Below, piece by piece: positions 26,969-36,386 of a stretch of DNA of 64,000 nt. Source of the DNA: Thalassotalea sp. 1_MG-2023 (lineage in GTDB: Bacteria; Pseudomonadota; Gammaproteobacteria; Enterobacterales; Alteromonadaceae); assembly GCF_030546745.1 (NCBI RefSeq), contig NZ_JAUOPD010000018.1:1-64000 (forward strand), given 5' to 3'. The position numbers and the translations under genes were made by a program. A model generated the notes under the pieces. The model had not been told where the DNA came from and did no database searches. It saw nothing but the letters and a program-made list of their open reading frames with translations. Position 1 is the stretch's first letter; the number at the start of each line of letters is the position of its first letter.

Positions 26969-29900
26969 TTAACGATTAGCCATTCGATTTAATACATCTT
27001 CAATCAATGCGACAGCTTGTGTAAATTCAAAATCGTTAATCGATTGATTAATTGCATTAAGCTCAGACTGAAAACACTGCTCTTCTTGAATGTCGGTGAT
27101 TTTAAGTAGCGCCTGTTCATCTATTTCATTTTGCTGCGCAGCAGCTTTTAATGTTTGCAATGTATCAATAAGTTCTTCTGCATTGCCAAGATTACCTTCT
27201 GTGGAAGCTACCGCATTCCCTTCCTGCTCTACTTCAGCTTTTACCGCATCAAACATCGCTTGAATAGCATCAATAACAGGGGCGCTTTGTGCCGGATGGC
27301 TAGTAATGATTGCTTCTAACTTTTCTAAATGACGCATTAAACTAATTAAAGATAAGTTACCGCAAACGCCTTTTAGCTTATGTGCGAGTGCTTTTAACTC
27401 TTGCCAACTTTGTGCTTCGCATAGTGGCGTTAACAACGTAAAATCTTCTGGGTATTGCTGGGTGAACTTGACCAGTTCTTGATAATATCCTTCTTTAGAA
27501 CCCCACAAGGCAACCCCCTTTTTCTCATCAATAAGCTTACCTAATGCTTCTTCTGGTTCTGTTATATCTGGTTGATAAGTCTCAACACCTAACACGCGAG
27601 CGGCCTCATTAAACAATGCAAAAATATCAACAGGTTTATTGGCAAAACCATCCATACCAGCATTTTTTGCAGCAACACGATCGTCGTCTAAAACACTAGC
27701 GGTAAAGGCAATAATAGGAATATGATCAAGCCCTTCTTCTTGCTCTACTTTTCGTCGCTCTCTTGCTGCGGTTAAACCATCCATGATAGGCATTTGAACA
27801 TCCATAATCACTAGGTCTAGATTGGTTTCTGCTGCCATGCGAATTAACGCTTGTTGGCCATCTCGAGCTGTTAAAACCGTATGGCCTTCTCGCTCTAATA
27901 GAACAGAAAGTAAATCAATATTTTGCTGAATATCATCAACAACTAAAATTGTCATCGGTGGTAACTTTATACGTTCTTGTTTCTGTTCTACAACAAGATT
28001 TTTACGCGCTTGGAGAGGAAGAGTAAACCTGAAGGTACTGCCTTTATTTTCTTCACTTGTCGCGCTAATTTTACCCCCCATTAACTCTACAAGTTGTTTA
28101 CTAATAGTTGTTCCAAGCCCTGTTCCACCAAAGCGACGACTCATTGAAGCGTCTGCTTGAGTAAAGGGATCGAATACCGCAGAAAGTTGTGATTTACTCA
28201 TACCTATTCCACTATCTTCAATCACAAATTCAATGTTGTTTTCTTGTGCTGGTGATACGGTAATTTTCACATAGCCCTGTTGCGTAAATTTAACGGCATT
28301 ACTCACTAAATTGGTGAGTACTTGACGAACTCTTTCTGGAGAACCTGCATATGTTTTCTTTAATTTAGGTGATACGTCAACGGTTAATTCAAGCCCTTTA
28401 CTTCTTGCTTGTAACCATAACGTAGAGACCACTTCGTCGACTTCTTGAATTAAAGAAAAGTCACGAATTTCGAGATCCAGTTTTCCTTTATCTAACTTCG
28501 CACTATCTAAGATATCATTCAATAAATGTAACAAAGATTTAGCAGAGTTATTGATAGTTTTTAAATGACGCTGGGGTTCAGCGGCTAAACCACTTTCTAG
28601 TAAAATATCACTGAAGCCAATAATCGCGTTCATTGGTGTACGAATTTCATGGCTCATATTTGCCATAAAGCTTGCTCTTGCAGACGCGGCTTGCTCTGCT
28701 GACTCTTTTGCAGTTCTTAGTTCTTCTTCCATGACACGACGTTCGGTGATATCCATAATGAAACCATCAATCCAAGTTTCATTTTTTTCTTCACCTTGCA
28801 CATGACGTCCCTGCCCTATCATCCAACGAATATCACCGCTTCGAGTAACGATACGATATTCAATATTAAATGCGCCACCAAGAGCAATTTCTGCTGTCAC
28901 ATTATCAATATCGTCGGGGTGAACTAGTTCTGACAAACGTCGTTTAGGAGAAGGCAATAAAAAATCTTCCGGTGGGTACCCGGTGATATCTTCAACAGCA
29001 TCACTAATAAAAATCATTGGCCGGCCAGGCACATTTTTACATCGATAAGCGATGCCAGAAATATTGGTAATTAACGAACGATATTTTTCTTCATTTTCAC
29101 GTAACGCTCTCTCCATGCGTATACGAGGTCTGATATCAGAAATAAACGCAACAAAAAAATCATTGGTGCTTAATTTAACGTGTCCTATGCCAAGGCGAAT
29201 TGCAACACCGCTACCATCTTTATGTACTGCTTCTACTTCGCGGCCTTTACCAATAATATTTGCTTCGCCAGTCGCTAAGTACCGCTGAATATAATTATCA
29301 TGTTGCTCATGATACGGTGAAGGCACAATAACTTTTACGTTCTGTCCAATGAGCTCCGTCGATGTCCAGCCCAATAACTGTTCAGTCGCTTGATTGATAC
29401 TTAATATAGTGCCTGTGCTATCTATACTAATAATGCCATCAACCGCGGTATCCATCATGGCACGCATACGATGTTCGCTTTCAGCTGCCTTTCTTGAAAT
29501 ATCTTTATAACGATAAATCATGTTTAGTCCTAACACTAAACAGATGATCACAATAGTAGTAATTGAAATGCCTAGCGCTAAGTAAATTGATATTTCAGAT
29601 GTTTGCTTGCTTAACTCAAGCCCTGGTGGCCTAACAAACCGTGCTGCTGCCATGCCAGTGTAATGCATTCCTGTTATCGCACAGCCCATCACGATACTTG
29701 CCCACAAATGAGGGTGCCACCACGTAAACCCTTTATTGCGTAATAACGTTAATCCAAAATAAATCCATAAAGACAGCATTGCCAACGTAACAGCAACTAC
29801 TATCGATAAGGCAAACATCCATGGTTCATAGCGCAATAATGGAGCCATCTCCATCGCTGCCATACCGGAGTAATGCATGGTGCCTATCCCTGCTCCCACC

Positions 29901-30289
29901 AAAACGCCACCGATTAATAATGATAAAAAGCCTTTTCTGTGACTATTAATATAATTTAGTGCAACCCATGAAGCGAAAATGCCTGGTAGCATAGAAAGAA
30001 AGGTAATTAATCCGTCATATTCAACCGTTGTACATAAATCAAAAGCGAGCATACCGATAAAGTGCATACTCCATATACCACCACCTAACGCAACGCTGCC
30101 TATTCCAAGCATGCTGTGTCGACGTAATGCTGATACTTTACCCTTTGCTTGAGCTGCAACCTGTAACCCCATAAAAGAGGCAAATATTGCAATAAAAATG
30201 GAAAGAGCTACCAGCCATGGATTATAATTACCATAAATCAAAATACTGTCGGCTGAGATTGTAAACTGCTCAATTACCCAATCTAACAT
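26969..30289 (-). CDS. MHYT-PAS-PAS hybrid sensor histidine kinase with receiver and Hpt domains
   Basis: A large 1106-residue membrane phosphorelay kinase. The N-terminal seven-helix MHYT module (about 10-255) repeats MHFIGM, MHYSGM and MHYTGM, thought to bind metal and sense a diatomic gas or redox signal. Two PAS domains follow (about 272-395 and 400-520). Next come HisKA with phospho-His in MSHEIRTPMNAIIGF, HATPase (IEDSGIGMSK, GGTGLGTTISKQLV), a receiver (VIMDVQMPIMDGL) and a C-terminal Hpt with His in ALAHKLKGVCGNLS. The downstream HD-GYP regulator is the probable target. The full His-Asp-His chain in one protein allows transfer to a second Asp. Confidence 0.93.
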   Translation of the reverse strand: MLDWVIEQFTISADSILIYGNYNPWLVALSIFIAIFASFMGLQVAAQAKGKVSALRRHSMLGIGSVALGGGIWSMHFIGMLAFDLCTTVEYDGLITFLSMLPGIFASWVALNYINSHRKGFLSLLIGGVLVGAGIGTMHYSGMAAMEMAPLLRYEPWMFALSIVVAVTLAMLSLWIYFGLTLLRNKGFTWWHPHLWASIVMGCAITGMHYTGMAAARFVRPPGLELSKQTSEISIYLALGISITTIVIICLVLGLNMIYRYKDISRKAAESEHRMRAMMDTAVDGIISIDSTGTILSINQATEQLLGWTSTELIGQNVKVIVPSPYHEQHDNYIQRYLATGEANIIGKGREVEAVHKDGSGVAIRLGIGHVKLSTNDFFVAFISDIRPRIRMERALRENEEKYRSLITNISGIAYRCKNVPGRPMIFISDAVEDITGYPPEDFLLPSPKRRLSELVHPDDIDNVTAEIALGGAFNIEYRIVTRSGDIRWMIGQGRHVQGEEKNETWIDGFIMDITERRVMEEELRTAKESAEQAASARASFMANMSHEIRTPMNAIIGFSDILLESGLAAEPQRHLKTINNSAKSLLHLLNDILDSAKLDKGKLDLEIRDFSLIQEVDEVVSTLWLQARSKGLELTVDVSPKLKKTYAGSPERVRQVLTNLVSNAVKFTQQGYVKITVSPAQENNIEFVIEDSGIGMSKSQLSAVFDPFTQADASMSRRFGGTGLGTTISKQLVELMGGKISATSEENKGSTFRFTLPLQARKNLVVEQKQERIKLPPMTILVVDDIQQNIDLLSVLLEREGHTVLTARDGQQALIRMAAETNLDLVIMDVQMPIMDGLTAARERRKVEQEEGLDHIPIIAFTASVLDDDRVAAKNAGMDGFANKPVDIFALFNEAARVLGVETYQPDITEPEEALGKLIDEKKGVALWGSKEGYYQELVKFTQQYPEDFTLLTPLCEAQSWQELKALAHKLKGVCGNLSLISLMRHLEKLEAIITSHPAQSAPVIDAIQAMFDAVKAEVEQEGNAVASTEGNLGNAEELIDTLQTLKAAAQQNEIDEQALLKITDIQEEQCFQSELNAINQSINDFEFTQAVALIEDVLNRMANR

Positions 30290-30360
30290 ACATCAAAACT
30301 CCAAAATTAAACGACCTTATAAGCCGTAAAATGCTTCACGATGCATTTCTACAAAGCAAA

Positions 30361-32250
30361 TTAAATAACTTCTACTCGATCGCCGTGTTCTTGCAACCAT
30401 TCTTTTCTATCGCCACTACGCTTTTTCGACAAGAGCATGTCCATAATTTCCATTGTCGCGTCAAATTCATCAACCGTGAGCTGCACTAACCGTCGAGTGT
30501 TTGGATCCATAGTCGTTTCACGTAATTGTAAAGGGTTCATTTCGCCTAGCCCTTTAAAACGTTGAACGTTAACTTTACCGCGTTTTTTCTCAGCCTCAAT
30601 ACGATCTAAAATTCCATTTTTTTCATCTTCATCGAGCGCATAATACACTTCTTTACCCACATCAACGCGATATAAGGGTGGCATAGCAACATACACATGG
30701 CCTGCTTGCACTAATGGTAAAAAATGTTGAGTAAACAGCGCGCACAGAAGTGTGGCAATATGTAACCCATCTGAATCAGCGTCGGCAAGAATACATATTT
30801 TGCCATAACGCAACCCTGATAAATCGTCACTGTCAGGGTCAATACCTAACGCCACAGATATGTCGTGTACCTCTTGAGAAGCTAAAATTTGACCAGAATC
30901 AACCTCCCAGGTATTTAATATTTTACCGCGCAAAGGCATGATTGCTTGAAATTCTCGATCGCGTGCTTGCTTTGCACTGCCTCCTGCAGAGTCACCTTCA
31001 ACTAAAAATAATTCGCTTCGTGTAGAGTCTTGGCTACCACAATCCGTTAGTTTGCCAGGCAAAGCCGGCCCTTGTGTTACTTTCTTACGTACTATTTTTT
31101 TAGCAGCCTTTAAACGTCTTTGTGCATTTGAAATACAGAATTCAGCTAATGCTTCGGCAATTTCAGTATGTTCATTAAGCCACAGGCTAAACGCATCTTT
31201 CACAACACCGGTAACAAACGCCGCACATTGTCTGGAAGATAAACGCTCTTTCGTTTGGCCAGCAAATTGTGGATCTTCCATTTTAACAGACAAAATAAAA
31301 GCACATTTATCCCAAATATCATCAGGCGTTAGTTTTACGCCTCGAGGAATAAGATTTCTAAATTCACAAAACTCCCGCATAGATTCCAACAAGCCTTGGC
31401 GCAGCCCATTTACATGTGTACCACCTTGCACAGTTGGAATTAAATTAACATAGCTTTCTGCGATACCGTCACCGCCTTCAGGTAGCCAAGTAACAGCCCA
31501 GTCAGCAGCTTCATTTTGAGAAGAGAAAGTACCGATAAAGGGCTCTTCTGGCAAACTTTCGTAATTTTTTACTGACTCTTTTAGGTAGTCACATAGACCA
31601 TCTTCATAGCACCACTGGTATTTTTGGTTTTCATTTTTATCGTGGAATTTTATCGTCAGACCAGGACATAAAACAGCTTTCGCTTTTAGCAAATGCACTA
31701 ATCTACGTACTGAAAATTTAGCTGAATCAAAGTATTTTTCGTCTGGCCAAAACTTTACTCTGGTACCAGTATTACGCCGGCCAACAGTGCCAGTTTCATG
31801 TAATTCTTCTACTTTATCACCGTTTTCAAACGCCATTTCAAAAACTTTGCCTTCACGGCGAACAGCAACATCAACACGTTTTGATAACGCGTTAACCACC
31901 GAAATACCTACACCGTGTAGACCACCGGAAAATTGATAATTTTTATTGGAAAATTTTCCGCCAGCATGAAGCTTACAAAAAATTAACTCTACGCCACTAA
32001 CACCTTCTTCTCGGTGAATATCTGTAGGCATTCCGCGACCATCGTCAATAATTTCTAACGATTGATCTTTATCTAAAATCACGGAAATATTTTGGGCATA
32101 ACCAGCTAGTGCTTCATCAACAGAGTTATCGATAACCTCTTGGCCTAGATGGTTAGGCCGATTAGTATCGGTATACATACCTGGACGGTGACGGACAGGG
32201 TCTAGGCCACTAAGTACTTCAATTGATTCGGAGTTATATTGTTCGCTCAT
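30361..32250 (-). CDS. parE: DNA topoisomerase IV subunit B
   Basis: The ATPase subunit of topoisomerase IV; 629 residues (E. coli 630). GHKL ATP-binding motifs include EVIDNSVDEALAGYA, IIDDGRGMPTDIH and GGLHGVGISVVNALS. The TOPRIM region shows LFLVEGDSAGGSAKQARDR and ILADADSDGLHIATLL. ParE rather than GyrB is indicated by length (no GyrB insert) and by the following yqiA-cpdA-DUF1249-nudF order seen beside E. coli parE. It is the last gene of that run on the minus strand. Confidence 0.96.
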   Translation of the reverse strand: MSEQYNSESIEVLSGLDPVRHRPGMYTDTNRPNHLGQEVIDNSVDEALAGYAQNISVILDKDQSLEIIDDGRGMPTDIHREEGVSGVELIFCKLHAGGKFSNKNYQFSGGLHGVGISVVNALSKRVDVAVRREGKVFEMAFENGDKVEELHETGTVGRRNTGTRVKFWPDEKYFDSAKFSVRRLVHLLKAKAVLCPGLTIKFHDKNENQKYQWCYEDGLCDYLKESVKNYESLPEEPFIGTFSSQNEAADWAVTWLPEGGDGIAESYVNLIPTVQGGTHVNGLRQGLLESMREFCEFRNLIPRGVKLTPDDIWDKCAFILSVKMEDPQFAGQTKERLSSRQCAAFVTGVVKDAFSLWLNEHTEIAEALAEFCISNAQRRLKAAKKIVRKKVTQGPALPGKLTDCGSQDSTRSELFLVEGDSAGGSAKQARDREFQAIMPLRGKILNTWEVDSGQILASQEVHDISVALGIDPDSDDLSGLRYGKICILADADSDGLHIATLLCALFTQHFLPLVQAGHVYVAMPPLYRVDVGKEVYYALDEDEKNGILDRIEAEKKRGKVNVQRFKGLGEMNPLQLRETTMDPNTRRLVQLTVDEFDATMEIMDMLLSKKRSGDRKEWLQEHGDRVEVI

Positions 32251-32287
32251 AATGGGTTCTAATAATTATTATGACTGTGAGTTGATG

Positions 32288-32863
32288 TTATTGCAGAGAC
32301 AAGAATACCATTATTTCAGGTAACATTTTTTGATAATTAACAAAACTGTGATCACCGTTTGCTTGCACAATGATACGGTTACCCTGATATTTTTCTACTG
32401 CTTGACGATAATCTAACACTTCATCACCTGTTTGTACCATCATCATATAACGATTTATTGATATTTTTTTGTGATAAAGATCGTGTAATTCATGCATATG
32501 TTGTTCAGTCACATCATAAACTTCACCTGTATATGGGTTCTTTTGCACACCAATATAATCATGAAGCAGCTCAAATGGCTTCACCGCAGGATTAATTAAT
32601 ACCGCAGAATAACCATACTTTTCCGCTAAATAAGTAGCAAAATAACCACCTAATGATGATCCCATCAACCCCCATTGTTCATTAGGTTCACTCGCTAAAA
32701 TTGCTTCACATTGCGCAATAGCAGCTAAAGGTGAACTCGAAATTTGTGGACAATGAAAAATTACATCAATGTTTTTATCATTTATATATTGTTTCGTTAA
32801 AATTGCTTTTTCTGATTGAGACGATGAATTAAAGCCATGTAAATATAAAAGATGTTTAGTCAT
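32288..32863 (-). CDS. yqiA: YqiA-type esterase (alpha/beta hydrolase)
   Basis: A 191-residue alpha/beta hydrolase. The N-terminal YLHGFNSSSQSEKA is the family oxyanion region. The nucleophile Ser sits in GSSLGGYFATYLAEKYG, the acid probably in QTGDEVLDY, and the His in NGDHSFVNY. E. coli YqiA hydrolyses palmitoyl-CoA and short p-nitrophenyl esters in vitro; the natural substrate is unclear. It lies 4 nt after cpdA and 37 nt before parE in the conserved operon. Confidence 0.92.
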   Translation of the reverse strand: MTKHLLYLHGFNSSSQSEKAILTKQYINDKNIDVIFHCPQISSSPLAAIAQCEAILASEPNEQWGLMGSSLGGYFATYLAEKYGYSAVLINPAVKPFELLHDYIGVQKNPYTGEVYDVTEQHMHELHDLYHKKISINRYMMMVQTGDEVLDYRQAVEKYQGNRIIVQANGDHSFVNYQKMLPEIMVFLSLQ

Positions 32864-32867
32864 ACGT

Positions 32868-33614
32868 TTAAGATAAGAATACCGCTTCAGTGGTTAGCAC
32901 ATTGTTTGTATCGATTGTAAACAGTCTATATCCAGCCGGTAAGTGACTATTTACTAACGTAGCAGCTGTCTTATCGAATTGAATTGATGTCGCAGGACAT
33001 GTAAATAAAGGTATGTCATTAACGTCTAACGATAACGTCATGGCATTATGTACATGACCGCATGCAATCGCCTGTATATTATCATATTTAGCCAGAAACT
33101 GATTAAAAAATTCGGGGTTTACTAACGGGTGCTTATCAATAAAGTAACCCACGTGTTTCGGATGATGATGCATTAAAATACATTGATACTTTACTGGGTT
33201 AATACTCTCGGCTAACCGAGCTGCTTCTTCTGCACTAAATACCCCAGCAGGCGTAGCACTTTTAGTGTTGATTAGTTGTATCTGCCAGTGCGCCAAATCA
33301 ATTGTTTTTTCATGACAAAATACATCATCAGTAAAGAATTGGCAGAATTTAGCCAACTCATCATGATTACCCGCTAGATAATATACGGGTTTATTCGGCC
33401 CATATCGTTTAATTGCTTCGGTGAAGAGCTGATAGGCGCCATCTGAATGATCTTGGGTCAAATCCCCAGTAAATACTATAAAATCAATGGATTGATTGTT
33501 TTTTATCTCGATTAACACCTTCACTAAATTGTCATAAACATTCGCGTCATGATGACAAGCTTGACGGTCAGAAAATAAATGACAATCTGAAATTTGCACG
33601 AACGATACAGTCAA
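32868..33614 (-). CDS. cpdA: 3',5'-cyclic-AMP phosphodiesterase CpdA
   Basis: A class III cAMP phosphodiesterase of the metallophosphoesterase superfamily; 248 residues. The five metal motifs are visible: ISDCHLF (usual D-x-H), GDLTQD, GNHDE, MHHHPKHVG and GHVHNAM. It lowers cAMP and so affects CRP-dependent expression. The gene is tightly packed between the DUF1249 gene (15 nt) and yqiA (4 nt). Confidence 0.93.
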   Translation of the reverse strand: MTVSFVQISDCHLFSDRQACHHDANVYDNLVKVLIEIKNNQSIDFIVFTGDLTQDHSDGAYQLFTEAIKRYGPNKPVYYLAGNHDELAKFCQFFTDDVFCHEKTIDLAHWQIQLINTKSATPAGVFSAEEAARLAESINPVKYQCILMHHHPKHVGYFIDKHPLVNPEFFNQFLAKYDNIQAIACGHVHNAMTLSLDVNDIPLFTCPATSIQFDKTAATLVNSHLPAGYRLFTIDTNNVLTTEAVFLS

Positions 33615-33629
33615 TTTACCACCTTAAGT

Positions 33630-34079
33630 TTATGACAAAGCAACATGACTTTGACCTAGCTGCAAACTTAATTGCAACCATTCGGTCAGAAACTGATTTA
33701 TTTGCTCTTTTTCATCAGGCAAGTGCATACGCTTATTCGGGTAGTCATATCGAGGCTTAATTTGTCGCACATCTTGATTTGAAACAACCTCTGCCATGCG
33801 GGCGTCATGGTATAAGCGAATGACCATTTTTGGACGTAAAAAAATTGATAAGTCAACACCGTTGATTGTTGCCACTTGCTTTATCGTTACCAAAGAAGTG
33901 TAACGAGTCACTTCATTTACCGTTAATTCAAACGAGAGAAAATCAGAAATAAAAAAATGCCGAGACTCACCTTGCTGCTCTTTACCAGCAAGCAACCTTA
34001 ATAACAGCATATAATTAACCTCACAAATTGTCATCAACGTAGACAACTTAGGGCGATATGGCGCATTTACAGTGCTCAT
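33630..34079 (-). CDS. yqiB: DUF1249 family protein (YqiB)
   Basis: A 149-residue cytoplasmic protein of the DUF1249 family. Recognisable segments are LSTLMTICEVNYMLLLRLLAG near the N-terminus, VTRYTSLVTIKQ, and RLYHDARMAEVVSNQD with IKPRYDYPNKRMH. Function is unknown, but it sits between nudF and cpdA in many gammaproteobacteria, as here. It is 25 nt downstream of nudF. Confidence 0.9.
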   Translation of the reverse strand: MSTVNAPYRPKLSTLMTICEVNYMLLLRLLAGKEQQGESRHFFISDFLSFELTVNEVTRYTSLVTIKQVATINGVDLSIFLRPKMVIRLYHDARMAEVVSNQDVRQIKPRYDYPNKRMHLPDEKEQINQFLTEWLQLSLQLGQSHVALS

Positions 34080-34104
34080 CAGTTAAATTAAACTCCAGCA
34101 ACAC

Positions 34105-34731
34105 TTACAAGGTTTGATAGTTTAGAGCTAGCCATTGTAACCCAATTATCGTTGCAGCATTAGTGATTTTTCCTTCCGAAAGTAAAGCCATTGCTTGTTC
34201 TCTTTTTATCACATGTACCAGAATATCTTCATGTTCTTCATCTAATCCAAAAACACCTCCGATATTTTCACTGTTTACTTTAGCCAAATAGACATGCATC
34301 GCCTCACTCATGCCACCAGGGCTCGAAAGATAGGTCATCACTTTTTGCATGTTTTCTGGTGCAATATCAATATTGGCTTCTTCTTTGGCCTCACGTATTG
34401 CGACATCCATCGGGGATTCATGTTCTTCAAACATACCGGCAACAAATTCTAACAACCAAGGGTTGCCGCCATAGCGAATAGCCCCAGCTCTAAATTGCTC
34501 TATCAAAATGACCTGATCTAGTGCTGGATCATAAGGAATAACAACTACGGCATCATCACGTTCAAATATTTCTCTACTGATCACTTCGCTAACACTACCG
34601 TCATATTTTTTATGACTGACTTGGTAGCCATCAATTTTAAAAAAGCCTTGGTATAATGTTTCTTTACTATGTAAAGTATAATCGCTTTGCGTGTAGCCTA
34701 ATATTGCTGATACTGTATGCTTATGTTTCAT
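34105..34731 (-). CDS. nudF: ADP-ribose pyrophosphatase NudF
   Basis: A Nudix hydrolase of 208 residues that splits ADP-ribose into AMP and ribose-5-phosphate. The Nudix box reads GMFEEHESPMDVAI followed by REAKEEANI. It fits GX5EX7REUXEEXGU except that the late Gly is Asn; the metal-binding Glu residues are intact. The ADP-ribose family context (EQFRAGAIRYGGNPWLLEFVAG before the box) supports NudF. It is the first gene of the nudF-DUF1249-cpdA-yqiA-parE operon, divergent from tolC across 179 nt that must hold both promoters. Confidence 0.93.
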   Translation of the reverse strand: MKHKHTVSAILGYTQSDYTLHSKETLYQGFFKIDGYQVSHKKYDGSVSEVISREIFERDDAVVVIPYDPALDQVILIEQFRAGAIRYGGNPWLLEFVAGMFEEHESPMDVAIREAKEEANIDIAPENMQKVMTYLSSPGGMSEAMHVYLAKVNSENIGGVFGLDEEHEDILVHVIKREQAMALLSEGKITNAATIIGLQWLALNYQTL

Positions 34732-34910
34732 TTTGTAAGATTCACTCTATCAAATGTAACGAAATAAATTTTTAGAAATAGTAATAAATATTTTGTTACA
34801 CTAGAATGCCCTAGTTAACATTTATTCTATTTAGGTTAATCCTATGTCCATGTAGGATAACAACATATTAATAATAAGCACTAATAGCATATCTAAGGAA
34901 TTGCTTCGAC

Positions 34911-36287
34911 ATGAAAAAATCAGTTACCTCGATAATTATCGGCATTGTATGTGCTACAAGTAGCGCGTTTACTTATGCGCAAGATCTATTATCGACTTAT
35001 GAACTCGCAAAAGCGAATGACCCAGTTGTTCTTAAAGCACAAGCACAATTTAACGCTTCTCAGGAAGGAATAGTACAAGCCCGCTCTTTATTGTTACCAC
35101 AACTGTCAGCAAACGCGAGCATAACAGCCAGTGAACGTGATAGCCAAAATTACAACAGTGACTTAGGTGGCTTTGGTAGCAACATAACCACAAAAACAGA
35201 CTCTACTAGTTTTGGTGCTAATTTAAACATGCAGCTATACCATCACGATACTTGGTTAAGACTCGACAACGCGAAAAAAATAGCGCACAGAAGTGATATC
35301 TCGTATCAGGTTGCCAAGCAAGATTTGATCATTCGCGTTACAGAAGCATATTTTGGCGTGTTAAGTGCGAAAGATGATTTAGAGTTTGCTAAAGCTGAGA
35401 AAAAAGCCATTGAACGACAGTTAGAACAAACAAAACAACGTCATGCCGTTGGTCTAACAGCAGTTACAGCCGTACATGAAGCACAAGCGCAATTTGACAA
35501 TGCAGTGACAGCAGAGATTCGCGCAGAAAATAATGTGTTTAACGCAGAAGAAGCCTTACGAGTTATCACAAATGTTTACCCTCGCGACATAAATATTCTA
35601 AATACTGAACGTTTTAGTGCTTCTCGCCCATCACCAGACAGTGCTAATGAGTGGCAACAAACTGCAGAAGCGAAAAACCTTGACTTAATTATTGAGAAAA
35701 TCTCAGTGGATATTGCCAAAGAAAGCATTAACATTGCTCGCGCTGGTCATTATCCAACACTCGATTTAAATGGTTCTTATGGTCAAGACAAATCACAATC
35801 AGATTTTACTACTGGTGGTGTGACTCAGAGCTTTCCTGAATCGCCTTATAATGACAGCCAATCTATTGGTATTACCTTGAGAGTACCAATCTACTCAGGT
35901 GGGGCTACCACAAGTGCGGTAAGACAAGCTCAAGCAAACTATGTTGCAGCAAGCCAAGATCTTCAGCAGGCCCATCGTAATGTCGTTCGTAATGCAAGAA
36001 ATTCTTACAATACAGTCATTGCTAATGTGTCGAGTATTAAAGCATTACAACAGTCTGTAATTTCTGCTGAAAGTGCATTAAAAGCTACTGAAGCCGGATT
36101 TGAAGTGGGTACCCGTACCATTGTTGATGTACTAGACAGTACACGTAATTTATATAACGCTAAGCGTAATTTATCATCAACTCGATATAATTATATTCAA
36201 GCAATTTTAAATTTAAAACGTGCTGGTGGCACTATTAGTGAAAAAGACATTACCGCAATTAACCAAGGGTTAAAAACCGCAAGTTAA
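34911..36287 (+). CDS. tolC: TolC family outer-membrane efflux channel
   Basis: A 458-residue OMP. The signal peptide (MKKSVTSIIIGIVCATSSAFTYAQ) is followed by two structural repeats of the trimeric alpha-barrel channel: DLLSTYELAKANDPVVLKAQAQ starts repeat 1, and NLDLIIEKISVDIAKESINIARAG starts repeat 2. GTRTIVDVLDSTRNLYNAKRN is the usual C-terminal helix motif. It serves as outer exit duct for RND, ABC and type I systems. The divergent nudF neighbour matches E. coli. A strong terminator follows. Confidence 0.95.
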   Translation: MKKSVTSIIIGIVCATSSAFTYAQDLLSTYELAKANDPVVLKAQAQFNASQEGIVQARSLLLPQLSANASITASERDSQNYNSDLGGFGSNITTKTDSTSFGANLNMQLYHHDTWLRLDNAKKIAHRSDISYQVAKQDLIIRVTEAYFGVLSAKDDLEFAKAEKKAIERQLEQTKQRHAVGLTAVTAVHEAQAQFDNAVTAEIRAENNVFNAEEALRVITNVYPRDINILNTERFSASRPSPDSANEWQQTAEAKNLDLIIEKISVDIAKESINIARAGHYPTLDLNGSYGQDKSQSDFTTGGVTQSFPESPYNDSQSIGITLRVPIYSGGATTSAVRQAQANYVAASQDLQQAHRNVVRNARNSYNTVIANVSSIKALQQSVISAESALKATEAGFEVGTRTIVDVLDSTRNLYNAKRNLSSTRYNYIQAILNLKRAGGTISEKDITAINQGLKTAS

Positions 36288-36303
36288 TTATCTATTGAGC
36301 AAT

Positions 36304-36338
36304 AAAAAAGCCGATAAACACTGTTTATCGGCTTTTTT
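36304..36338. terminator. Bidirectional terminator between tolC and hldE
   Basis: AAAAAAGCCGATAAACA (36304-36320) and TGTTTATCGGCTTTTTT (36322-36338) form a 17-bp perfect stem, with A- and T-runs at its ends. It separates the convergent tolC and hldE. Confidence 0.93.
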
Positions 36339-36386
36339 ATCAGATAGAAACGGCCACCATTAAATACAATAGAGATGTGAGATCTT

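Noticed and set aside
34369-34446. Gly-to-Asn change in the NudF Nudix box as a sign of lost activity
   Set aside because: The REXXEE metal-binding residues are intact and the box is otherwise normal; a variant at the late Gly is tolerated in some Nudix enzymes.
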